Below are positions 1 through 8,656 of a stretch of 10,763 bases of DNA, in pieces; within the stretch, counting starts at the first letter, position 1, and the number at the start of each line of letters is the position of its first letter. The notes beneath the pieces were generated by a model that was not told where the DNA came from, did no database searches, and saw nothing but the letters and a program-made list of their open reading frames with translations. Source of the DNA: Thoreauomyces humboldtii (taxonomy: Eukaryota; Chytridiomycota; Chytridiomycetes; Spizellomycetales; Powellomycetaceae); contig JADGJA010000783.1 of the NCBI GenBank assembly GCA_027596035.1, positions 1-10,763 of the forward strand, written 5' to 3'. The translations under genes were made by a program, and so were the position numbers.

Positions 1-444
1 TCCTCCTCCTCCTTCACGATCGTCCCCACCGTCCCTGGAGACGCTCACTTTGCCTCCCGCCTCGCTCTCGAAAGGCTGCTCTTCCCCATCTCCGAGTCGT
101 ACCACGAGCGTCTTCCGGGCGCCCACGCCCACATGTGCGCCATGGGGTCCGACAGGCACTGGGTGGCCGTGGATGGAGGGAGCGGGGAGGTTGTGGCGTA
201 CACCACGATGCGATACGGACGCGGGGTGGCGTACCTCCAGAACGGGGGCACGGTCGAGGCGTGCCGAAGGAAGGGGCTGACGCGGGCGTTGCAGGAGGTT
301 GCGGCGATGGATGCTGCGGAGAGAGGGTTCGATGGGATGGCCACCATCTGGTGCGACGACAGGAGCAAGGCTACCTGGAGGGCCCTGGGATACGTGGAAG
401 ATCGATCGCCCTTCAAGTTCTGGCGGAGGAACGGGGCCATGTGA
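1..444 (+). CDS. GNAT-like N-acetyltransferase, 3' part (5' end outside window)
   Basis: The frame is open from the first base to a TGA at 442-444 and gives 147 residues; the start lies upstream, so this is a C-terminal fragment. It looks like the acetyl-CoA-binding half of a GCN5-related acetyltransferase: a beta-strand pair (WVAVDGGSGEVVAYTTMRY), then GGTVEACRRKGLTRALQEV, which fits motif A (R/Q-x-x-G-x-G/A) and the following helix, then a later strand and helix (GMATIWCDDRSKATWRALGY) typical of motif B, where the N-x-x-(A/M)-x-x-x-(Y/F)-x-x-x-GF/GY pattern usually lies. The fold fits transfer of an acetyl group from acetyl-CoA to an amine; the substrate cannot be read. An ATG at 133 exists, but homologous-looking sequence continues upstream of it, so it is not the start. 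The next gene follows on the same strand 514 bp later. The family call is moderately sure. Confidence 0.6.
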   Translation, partial: SSSSFTIVPTVPGDAHFASRLALERLLFPISESYHERLPGAHAHMCAMGSDRHWVAVDGGSGEVVAYTTMRYGRGVAYLQNGGTVEACRRKGLTRALQEVAAMDAAERGFDGMATIWCDDRSKATWRALGYVEDRSPFKFWRRNGAM

Positions 445-958
445 CGTGTGTCGTGTCCTGCCCTGACCCACGTAGGGAATTCCAGTCTTTCATCAGGTGT
501 GATTGATAGCATGTACTCGCAACATCTTCGAGAAGCCTTGCGACGGCGAGACGGCCGCTCTGTCGGCGACGATGACGGCAACGGCAGGGGTTGCCGCCAA
601 TCCCCCAATCCTCAGGGACTGCGCTTTTGGGCTGGTTGGCTGGTGGGTTGTTGTTTTCCGTGTTCGGACAGATGACGCGCAGTTTCTCACCGAGAAAGTT
701 CGACTCGCCCCTTCTTCGTCGAAAAGGCTAAGGGATTGGGATTTCGCATTTCGTCCTGGGGTCTCTGCACAGGTTTGCAAGGGTTGTTATCAAGCTCAAT
801 CCTGCCCGCAGCTGGGAGCTTCTCATCTTGTTGGAGGGACGACACTGGACTGTGCTCAATATCGTGCGTGTCCTCCTGAGCGGCATCGTCCGAATCCCCG
901 TTGGTCCTTGAGGCTCCACCACCCATTCCTCATAGCTTGCCAGTCTTCCCCTCACATC
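445..958 (+). other. Intergenic region and 5' leader of the Mam3-type gene
   Basis: This 514-bp gap separates the acetyltransferase stop from the Mam3 ATG. No conserved protein, RNA gene or clear core promoter motif is visible. A short out-of-frame ORF begins at ATG 511 and ends at 675, and an ATG at 572 is in frame with the Mam3 start with no stop between; both could be transcribed leader sequence. Nothing else could be supported. Confidence 0.5.
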
Positions 959-3286
959 ATGCGGGTCCTGGGAACTAGCACATCATGTTCCGTTCTCGTC
1001 CTGCTGGTTCTCGCCGTCGTAGGGGTCGTCCTCGGTTCGCCAATCCCACCACCACCATCCTCGTCCCTCACCGTACTCACAGCATCGGCCTCACGTTGCA
1101 CTCCTACCTGCCTCGATGACTCGGTCCCGCACTGCTGGGCTCAGTTCCCAGGATTCTGCATCTGCGCCGACGGGTCTCTCGCCGAGGACTGCACCGACGA
1201 CGACGATGCTAGGGACCTGATCGTCGTGTCCTCCCACAACCCCGAGGCAAAGGAGAAAGCAAAGGGACATCAACCCATCGAGCCCTTCTCGCCGAGATTC
1301 TGGTGGACGCTGGGACTGACCATCATCATGGTCCTTGTTGGAGGCGTGTTCGCGGGACTGACGATCGGCATCATGTCCCTCGACACCACCAACCTCGAGA
1401 TCCTGAGAAACAGTGGGTCGCCCTCCGAGCGAGCTCACGCCAAGAAGATCGAGCCCATCCGGAAGCACGGACACTGGGTCCTGACGACGCTCCTCCTGGG
1501 AAACGTGGTCATCAACGAAGCCCTTCCACTGCTCTTCGACTCCCTCGTGGGAGGAGGAGTCTACGCCGTCATCATCAGCACCGCTCTCGTGGTGCTCTTC
1601 GGTGAGATCATACCCAACGCCGTATGCGCGAGGAACGGGTTGGCCATAGGTGCTTGGTTCGCTCCCGTCGTCAGGGTCGCCATGTGGCTCTTCGCCCCCA
1701 TCGCCTGGCCCGTCTCCAAGGTCCTCGACCTGGTCCTCGGACACGACGAAGGCACCGTCTACGCCAGGGCTCAGCTCAAGACGTTGATCAGGATCCACGA
1801 GCAGGGATGTGGACTCGGAACCTCCGGAGACCTCATCCACGATGAGGTGGGAATCATCTCGGCCGTCCTCGACCTGAAGGATAAGACCGTCGTGCAGATC
1901 ATGACCCCGATGGAGGACGTGTTCATGATGGAGGTCTCGCAGGTCATCGATGTTGACATCATCCGTCAGGTGAGATGGCATCGTCATCTCCGCAGCACAC
2001 AGTCTGCTTTTTCTTTTGATGTCAAACGCTCACACACACCGCGCTCAGCTCATCAACAAGGGACACAGTCGGATACCGGTGTACCACAACCATCGTTCCA
2101 ACGTCGTCGCCATCCTCCTCGCGAAACGTCTCATCGGTTATAACGTGCAAACCGCGAAACGCGTCTCGGACGTTCCTCTCACCTACCTACCAATGATCGA
2201 CAGCGAGACAAACCTCTTTGACATGCTGAACTTTTTCCAGGAGGGAAGGAGGTAAAAGAGTGTCTTGCAGGCTTCTTACGGTCGCGTTGCAAGTCTCTGA
2301 TGGGTGAGGTGTTCTTCTTTTCAGTCACATGGCAGCTGTGGCGGGCAGGACTGCAAAGAGCAAAGGTCAGAGCGACGAGAACGGGGAGGCCGAGCGTGAG
2401 ATCCTCGGCGTCATCACGTTGGAAGACGTCATCGAGGAGCTGATCGGAGAGGTAACCAGTTCTTGCAAGTTCCTCGTCGAGATGAGCGTGAGCTTTCTTC
2501 CCTGCAGATTGTGATTGACTTGCCAACATTTCTGTACATCAGGAAATCATCGACGAGACGGACGAGTTCATCGACGTCCACAGCAAGACGCCCGTGAAAC
2601 GAACCCCCATCACGAAGAAACTCGCCAAACTCCTCGTCACCAACATCACAAGGCAAGACTCGTCCGAACGTCTCTCACGCGAACGACTCGGCGCCGCCAC
2701 CACCGCGACCACCCGATCTCGCATAGGACCACGGACGGCGAGTCCGCGACGTCGAAAGACGGTGACCGTCAGACCCTCCTCTGTCCTGAACACCGCTTCC
2801 TCGGATAGCTTACTGGTCGATCAACAACAACGGGAAGGTCATTCGGCACCTACTCCTCATACCACCACCACAACGACGACGAACAAACCTCCACCGACGG
2901 CGATCGGTACGGCTCCGTCGACGCCTCGAGGCGGGTCGGACGGACCTCACCTCGCCCACGCCATGTCTGCGGCCGTGGCGGCCTCCGCCGCCGACGTCCA
3001 GGATTCGGACGATTACTTTTCCATGGAGGTCGGCGACCAGACGCGAGACGAACGACTGGTCGAGGCCGGATGGGTCGCCACCCCCTTCGTCCCGGGTGGA
3101 ACGAGACAGGTCCTCAGCAGGAGGAAGACCACCATCACGGCTCCCGTGTCGGCTCCCGGGAGCGTGGGGGGAAGGGAGGATCGGGAGGAGGCTGTCGCTC
3201 CGACGAAGGAGGACCACGACGACGTGGCGAACGGGAAGGGTGCGTCTGAGAAGACGCCGTTGCTCAAGAGCAAGTCTAACATATGA
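959..3286 (+). CDS. MAM3: Mam3/CNNM-family membrane protein (DUF21 plus CBS pair)
   Basis: Model: join 959-1969, 2049-2251, 2325-2451, 2543-3286; 694 residues. Introns of 79, 73 and 91 nt have GT...AG ends, and phases rejoin to give family motifs across every junction (IIRQ/LINKGHSRIPVY, EGR-S-HMA, LIGE/EIIDETDEF). Residues 1-27 are a signal peptide. Residues 47-78 hold six cysteines. About 115-290 is the DUF21 membrane domain, with TLLLGNVVINEALP and FGEIIPNAVC. About 305-460 is the CBS pair, with DLKDKTVVQIMTP and GVITLEDVIEELIGE. The remaining tail is rich in S, T, R and K. Yeast Mam3 is a vacuolar membrane protein tied to metal homeostasis, and CNNM relatives act in magnesium transport; transport here is inference. 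The ATG at 959 is chosen because the signal peptide starts there. The last residues include EKTPLL, an acidic dileucine-type sorting signal. The usual GEIIPQ is GEIIPN. Confidence 0.9.
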
Positions 3287-3609
3287 TTCCCGTTTGCTTT
3301 CTGGTGGTTTTTTTTTCTTTTTATCCTTCATTTCACCATGTTCTTTTTTTCATTTTGCATTTGTATCATTTTTCGCATCGTCTTTTACATACGGAGAAGA
3401 AGACATGGTAGTACCTCTCTATTTCTCTATCTTACGCAAGGTCATGTCAGAGGCTGTCGCTCCCGGCGACGGAGGACGAGGACGCGAACGGGTGGCTCGT
3501 GAGAGGATGCCGTTGTTTGAGAGCAAGTCGAACATTCGATTTCCGTTCATTCACCATTCATGTGGATGCGTATCATTTTCTATTTTCTGTGCATACGGAA
3601 AGACATGGA
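3188..3609 (+). repeat. Degenerate tandem duplication of the Mam3 gene 3' end
   Basis: Copy 1 runs from about 3188 to 3410 and covers the last codons, the stop and the start of the 3' flank of the Mam3-type gene. Copy 2 runs from about 3450 to 3609. Matching blocks occur in the same order: GAGGCTGTCGCTCC at 3188 and 3450; GAGCAAGTC(T/G)AACAT at 3268 and 3521; GTATCATTTT at 3363 and 3570; CATACGGA at 3388 and 3592; AGACATGG at 3401 and 3601. The offset shrinks from 262 to 200 bp, so copy 2 has lost bases inside. Read in frame, copy 2 gives EAVAP...MPLFESKSNI, against EAVAP...TPLLKSKSNI in the gene, but its stop codon is gone. The copy is noncoding as it stands. Confidence 0.8.
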
Positions 3610-3959
3610 ATGGCTGTCCTTACGTCAGGGCTTGGCTTGGCCGCTGCCTGTCTGGGCTCAGTCGAGGACCTGTCGATCATCTGGTAGGAGTCACTGCGGA
3701 CGGGAGGACGTCCAGGAGGATGTTGAGACCTGTTGGTGGAGATAGCAAATAGCAAATAGGAAATAGCGCAGTTACCCGATGCTGAACCCCCCTCCCCCCA
3801 AACGCAACTTCCATGACATTCAAGATCGGTTCGGGTTTGTGTTTTCAAGTTTTGATATTGTACACCGGGTAAGAAAGAGAAGGAGGGAGCCGTCCCAACA
3901 TACTCGTTTCTCAAGGAATCGTAAAGGAAAAGGGGAAAGCAGTTTTTCCACACACAACT
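3610..3959. other. Convergent 3' flanks of the Mam3-type gene and RPS26
   Basis: No gene is visible. The stretch separates two convergent genes and should hold both 3' ends. It contains a short direct repeat at 3744-3767, two to three copies of an 8-mer AGCAAATA with the last one altered, and a T-rich/A-rich flank. On the minus strand, AT-rich sequence around 3840-3865 could serve polyadenylation of RPS26; this is not a firm signal. Confidence 0.4.
3744..3767. repeat. Short direct repeat of an AGCAAATA unit
   Basis: AGCAAATA occurs at 3744 and 3752, followed by a third unit with a changed second half (GGAAATAG). It sits in the shared 3' flank of two convergent genes. No function is apparent. 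Confidence 0.6.
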
Positions 3960-4936
3960 TTACGCCTTGGGGGCGACAGGCTTCTTGGCGTCCTTCTGGA
4001 ATCCACGGAAACGCTGGGGAGGGGCACGGTCCTTGCGACCGGCAACGGAGCGGACACGGACGATCTTGGAGTGGATGGCGCAAGACACGCAGTAGTGCAT
4101 CTTGATGTACAGCTTGGGCAGGGCGTACTCTGGAGCAAAGAAAGGCTAGGTTCAGTACATATGGCCCGGGGAGGTAGTGCCCAAACGAAGAGAACAGAAG
4201 CGTCCCTCCCGACTCACCCTCGAAGACGGAAGCCTCAGACAAATCGCGGATGGCGGCCTGCTCGACCATGTTGCGGATCAAGAACCGCTTGATGGCCTTG
4301 TCCTTGGGCACGCAACGAGCGCAGTTGGAGCATCGGACGGGCTTGACGTGGCCGCGTCCGTGCTTGGAGCGTCCGTTGTTCCTCCTCTTCTGGGTCTGTG
4401 CTCGCAAAGAAGGTAGAAAAGGGGCAGAGAAAGGGTTAGCCCCCCGAGTCTCGGACCGTCATGCTTTCCCGTTCGACATCGAACCCCGCAAAAGGACACG
4501 TTCCAGTGGCAAACTGCCGGCAGAGCTCCACCGCATCTGCCAAGCGCATAGCTGGATCCCTTCTCCACGTCGAAAGTCATTCGACGATTGGCGAGGCGCA
4601 CGCTGGTCTGATACGAAGGTCGTTTTTCCACGTGCTGATCTTTGCGATTCCGTCCGTCCTCTGGGCATTCCCACACTGCCACTCGGGTGGTGAACATCTC
4701 GAGCTCGTCCAGTTCATAGCATCGTCGAGTGTCTCTACGCTTCGTATGCAGTCGTCCTGATCTTCATCGAGTCATTCGTTCGCTAAGCATTCGCCATCGT
4801 CCCGTCTAACCATTCCCGAGCCTCCGAACCATTCCATCCATCCATCCATCCATCCGTCCTTTTTCGCATCGGCTTTCGTTCGGTCGTTCTGTGCTTCGTG
4901 CGCGGGCTTCGTTCGAGTCTCTGGACTACGTACCAT
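3960..4936 (-). CDS. RPS26: 40S ribosomal protein eS26 (RPS26)
   Basis: Model: complement of join 3960-4129, 4218-4395, 4934-4936; 116 residues, close to the usual 115-119. Exon 1 is only ATG (4936-4934), followed by the donor GTACGT; exon 2 starts [18 protein letters not shown]. Diagnostic eS26 segments are [38 protein letters not shown] and [16 protein letters not shown]. The four zinc-binding cysteines are the CSNC pair in exon 2 and the CVSC pair in exon 3. The second intron (4130-4217, 88 nt) splits a GAG codon and rejoins to give [11 protein letters not shown]. The protein sits at the mRNA exit side of the small ribosomal subunit. It ends VAPKA and is shorter at the C terminus than in many fungi. 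An upstream in-frame ATG at 5029-5027 would add 31 residues not expected for the family, so I chose the ATG-only exon. It is convergent with the Mam3-type gene. Confidence 0.93.
4396..4933 (-). other. Long first intron of RPS26 (538 nt)
   Basis: Its borders are GTACGT directly after the ATG and CACAG before the second exon. At 538 nt it is several times longer than most introns in this window (61-91 nt; the TIM44 first intron is 212 nt). Long first introns directly after or near the start are common in fungal ribosomal protein genes. I looked for C/D box snoRNA signatures on the minus strand and found no convincing pair. A CCAT microsatellite lies near the 5' end. Confidence 0.75.
4834..4855. 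repeat. CCAT tetranucleotide microsatellite
   Basis: Five perfect CCAT units followed by CC, inside the first intron of RPS26. It is likely length-variable between strains; no function is apparent. Confidence 0.9.
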
Positions 4937-5057
4937 GATTTGGCAGTAAAGGGGTGGTCTATACGGCCGTTGAAGGGTTGCTGGAGAGAGGGATCCGACG
5001 TCGGCGGGGGCGGCCGGAGACACCGCCATGGGGGCAGGCAGGCGCAACGCTTCCGAG

Positions 5058-5087
5058 AACCCTAGGTCCGAAGCTGTCGAGCCCTAG
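5058..5087 (+). promoter_or_regulatory. Paired telobox-like sites upstream of RPS26
   Basis: AACCCTAG at 5058-5065 and AGCCCTAG at 5080-5087 lie about 120-150 bp upstream of the RPS26 start codon, and their starts are 22 bp apart, about two helical turns. They differ from the telobox ARCCCTAA only at the last base. Telobox motifs bound by Tbf1- or Myb-type factors are known in ribosomal protein promoters of many fungi and plants. The sites read on the strand opposite to the gene. The function is inferred. Confidence 0.5.
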
Positions 5088-5986
5088 TTCGGCGTTTTGA
5101 AGGGACGTTTTAAGGGCAGACCGACCCGTATGGTACTAGATGACAGCAGGCGAGCGGAATGAACACAAAATGGGGCGGAGATCCCAGTACGAGTCGAAGA
5201 AGGGATGAGGTTGATGAAGGGTGACGGAGGTGTGGCTATGTAGAGTCAAAATGCCCAGCATCACGGGCGAACCAAGGAAGGTTTGCGTCGTTTTGATAAC
5301 AAAGAGAAGGGGCACCGGTTAACATCGACGAATGCATGGCAATGTCTTTCACTACTCATATTTATGAGGGAGGTACAAGTCAGAATGCAGCTGGTCTTCG
5401 CGGCATGTTCGACATGACCGGTTTTCAGCCAGCTCTTATCGTAAACAGCCCCCACGGCCGCACTAGTTACGAAGGATAGCTGAACAAGCCTCCGCCTCTT
5501 CCGGTTCCTTTTAAGCAAATCATTACCGATGCAGTACCGCGAAGCTGTACAAGAGCCGGACGAAACAGGAAAGCGGAGAAAGCTATCGGTAAGCTGTCCA
5601 AACCACTAGATGCGGGGGCGATGGTGACTTCGAACGAAGGAAAGGCGGATGGCCCATAACTGCGCATTGCATCAAATTCGGATATCAAACACGATCATAT
5701 TGAAAGGAAATGAAGAAAGAAATCATATAGATGGATGTTGTCCAGGAAAGAGCCTAACTCTCTCGGGAAGACTAGCAAACCAGGGGTCGAATCCCAAACA
5801 GGCCTTTATTCACCCATATAATTCACGTCGTCTGTGCAAAGCAGGTCCGATAGGCGAAAGGCCTCTGATTGCTCTTTCAGCTGGTTTCTTACCGCAATAG
5901 TAGTCCATGGCTTGAGTGGCGGGGTTACCAGCCCAGTAGGAAAAGGTCCACGCTGCAGAGATACCGCCAGCCAGGAAACGGCTTAC
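5088..5986. other. Gap between RPS26 and the OPT pseudogene
   Basis: About 900 bp with no recognisable gene. The C-terminal third of the OPT transporter should lie here if that gene were complete, but I find none of its conserved segments. From 5893 to 5952 the minus strand still holds a stretch that can follow the last recognisable exon in phase, reading AWTFSYWAGNPATQAMDYYC, ending at a donor-like GTAAGA. I could not place it in the family. The part around 5640-5780 is richer in A and T than its surroundings. Confidence 0.4.
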
Positions 5987-7542
5987 CGATGAAGAAAACG
6001 AGGAAGGTAGCATAGATCCATTCCGGCACCTCAGGATAATGCTCTCATGAGCTCGTTGTGAACATCCTTCCCTTCCCTTCCCTCTCCCTTGAACATCTGC
6101 ATGGTCTGACGCTTGATTTGGGGGCCGTCCAACAGGATGACATGGGAAAGGGTTGCGGAAAGGTTGAAGAATCCCTGAGTAAAAGTTAGTCTCGTTAGAC
6201 TTACGGCTCTTGCTTGAAGCGCAGGTCGGTCTTACCTGCAGATAGTTCATGTAGAAACGGGTAGTGAGTGTGAAAGGACCATGATCGCGGATGTACGTGT
6301 CGTTGACCGCCAGTCCGCCGCCGTTTGGGAGGATCGTGTAGAATAGCTTAGTGACAACTATCTTGCCGGTATTCTGGAGTCATCGTGACCAGACGTGAGG
6401 CGAGAGAGTTGCCAGGGAAACATGTCGTAGGCATTCTTACGTCAAACATGTTGTTTTTGTTGTAAGCAGAAAGACCCCCGGTTTTGTTGTTGGATCCTGT
6501 GTAGTTGGTTGCATTGAGGATCAGGCTGTAGGAAAATGGAAAGAAATCAACCAGAGCATCGCGTGCGCTTGCGGAGGTAAGTAAGTAAGTCTCCTACGTC
6601 ATGATCCACAAGAAAACGAGCTGGCCGGCAAAGATAAGAGACGTGACCCAGAACTACGAAGAAAACTAAAGGGTAAGCAACGGCACTTTTTTGGGTGAAT
6701 GCATGATAGGCTTCTTACCGGCGTGGTCATCTGAGCGGAGGTGATGAGATTCCAGTCAAACGTGAAGGTCCTCCGCTTCGCGAAGACCTAAGTCGTTGAA
6801 ACCAAGTAAGCTGTCAACTCCATGAAATTCTCACGACGACACATGCGCCTCTCACCCGTAGCGCTTGACTTCCTTGTTGGAAGTGAACCAGCAAAGGAGC
6901 GAGACAGCTTGCAGAGCCCCGAACATGAACTGAGGCAAGAACGTATACACGAACATGCCCGCAAGAGCGAGCCAGAACATTCGATAGCGGGACATCCTGT
7001 ATCGGGTAGCACCTTCAGCGGCCAGGACGTCGTCGACTTGCCAGTACGATGCAAAGAGGGCCAGTGCGGAGAAGTTGCTGGGGCCAGATCATCTCGCGAG
7101 GCCAGATGACGAAGCGACGGAAGATGCGAAAGGTACACGCAACCTCCGTCGGATCGTCTGTTTGCGGAACGATCGAATTGATGGCACTTGCGATGGCATC
7201 CTCTTCGACATCATCCTCGACATGACGTTCGAGATCGCCCTTGGTGATGCCAGCCCGCTCGGTGGCAACGTACTCGGCATTGTGTTTGAGTGGGTCGTCC
7301 TTGGGAGCGATGGTCGGGTGGTGGATAGTAACGCCGGTCCTCGTGAAACCGGTGATGCCTTCGAAGATCCGGTCATCGCGATGGTGATGGCTCTCGCCGT
7401 GGAGCTGGGTCGACGTTTCATCGTACGGCAGAATGGAGTTGGATGAGGCCAGCTCACCGAGGTTGTTGCTGCTCCGTCGGATGCGTCGGATGCGTTGAGG
7501 GTGACTATTGCGGCAACAACAGAGGAAACAGGTGGACGCCAT
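5987..7542 (-). pseudogene. Decayed oligopeptide transporter (OPT family)
   Basis: Recognisable exons on the minus strand are 6856-7542, 6719-6787, 6598-6653, 6441-6525, 6236-6373 and 5987-6174, with introns of 61-72 nt. The N terminus starts at ATG 7542 and keeps the soluble OPT segment (SIVPQTDDPTEVACTFR). It then jumps straight to RRFVIWPREMIWP, which in OPT proteins follows only after about 150-170 residues and several helices. Further OPT segments are SRYRMFWLALAGMFVYTFLP, FTFDWNLITSAQMTTPFWV and NLSATLSHVILLDGP. The frame breaks three times: an extra base in GGGG at 7080-7083, a missing base near 6765, and an extra base near 6038. About 200 or more C-terminal residues are missing after EVPEWIYATFLVFFI. 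Intact relatives are about 700-900 residues and carry short peptides across membranes with protons. The fragments should not make a working transporter. Neighbouring long genes are unbroken, which argues against general sequencing error. Confidence 0.85.
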
Positions 7543-8656
7543 CGGTGTTTATGCTGTCCCGAGATCGCCGCATCGGCGAGAGGCCTGGCGGACGCCCTGC
7601 AGTAACTTTATCTGCTGCCCTGCAAATAACGATGCCGGCCATCTGAGTGAAGCGGCGTGCCCAAGTGTCCCCCCTCGTTCGTTCTCGATGCGGTAGATGC
7701 GATGCCCGCTGACTCCACCCGGCTGACTGGTGGGCGATGCGATCGAGTACCCTTTGGATGTGTAGTACTACGTTGCCAGTACTGTACGTTGCCTTGTGCT
7801 GCCGCCCTTCGCCAGTCAGGCAAAACCTTCAAGAGGTCGACTCTGCGACTGCAGTGAAACGCCGAACGCTATGGGACCCAGGGACGCACACAAAGTCTAA
7901 AACCTTAATTTTGTAAGCCAAACAAGGTTTGCACAGTTGTGGTCATGTGACACGAACCCCAAGGTCCGAACGCGGAGGACCGACGTTCTGCGCAGCAACA
8001 TTCAAACGGACCATGCTTGCAGCATAGAATACGAAAGTGTACCGACACCACGCCTCCTCTCGACGTAACGTACATGTACTGTACTGTACTGTGCTGCATA
8101 GCACCGTGCCACAAAGCCAAGTCACCCGCAGTTCTCGCGCACTGTGTACAAACAGCGGCCTTAAAGCGGCACTGACCGCTTCGAATCATGGGGGAGAGAG
8201 CATTGATCTCCAGTCTCCTCCTACCATCGACCCTGGCTTTAGTACCTCGGATCGCAGTTCCCAGTCAGTCAGACAAACATCAGCGCGAGTGAGATGCAAG
8301 TTTCTATATGTGTGAAAAAAGAAAAAAAACGAAGTGAAAGCCAAGCAAAATGGATAGACCGACGGTCGTCGCTGCTGTCCCTCCCAGTCCCGAGCGCGCG
8401 CAGTGGAGGGTCACGGTTGGGGAAAAGGGATACGCCGCGCCCAACGTCCAGAACTTTTTCCGCCGCGTTCTTCCACGGAAAGCATGGCGTTACTCGTTCG
8501 CTCTAGACCCACCCTGAGCTGTGTCGCTGAGGCGTTCCTTTCCTCCACGTCCGGGCGACAAGCGTGGGGGTATGACGGAACCCGCGTTTTCCCAGACTCC
8601 GCCATCCATCACTGGTTCTAACGGGCACTTGTGTACCCCCGTCCCTGCTGCAACCT
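7543..8656. other. Intergenic region between the OPT pseudogene and TIM44
   Basis: About 1.1 kb. It holds the former OPT upstream region and the TIM44 3' flank. I see no conserved protein, tRNA or transposon end. The only structures noted are a TGTAC repeat at 8075-8094 and an A-rich tract around 8315-8331. Confidence 0.5.
8075..8094. repeat. TGTAC pentamer repeat
   Basis: Three perfect TGTAC units plus a fourth changed to TGTGC, in intergenic DNA. A related TACTGTACGT lies near 7779. No function is apparent. Confidence 0.8.

Noticed and set aside
572..958. In-frame upstream ATG that would extend the Mam3-type protein by 129 residues
   Set aside because: The extension has no recognisable content and would bury the clear signal peptide that starts at 959.
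1091..1987. 298-residue open frame on the minus strand
   Set aside because: It is the antisense shadow of the Mam3 coding exon, with composition set by that gene's codons; no family motif is present.
4396..4933. Possible intron-encoded snoRNA in RPS26
   Set aside because: No convincing C box and D box pair at suitable spacing was found on the minus strand.
4937..5029. In-frame upstream ATG extending RPS26 by 31 residues
   Set aside because: eS26 proteins start a few residues before KRRNNGR; the extension would be foreign to the family and is more likely 5' leader.
5782..5796. GGGGTCGAATCCC resembling a tRNA T-arm
   Set aside because: The T-loop is one base short, and no matching acceptor stem, D-arm or anticodon arm could be built on either strand.
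7443..8315. Several small plus-strand open frames upstream of the OPT pseudogene
   Set aside because: They are short, overlap each other in different frames and show no conserved segment or plausible exon chain.
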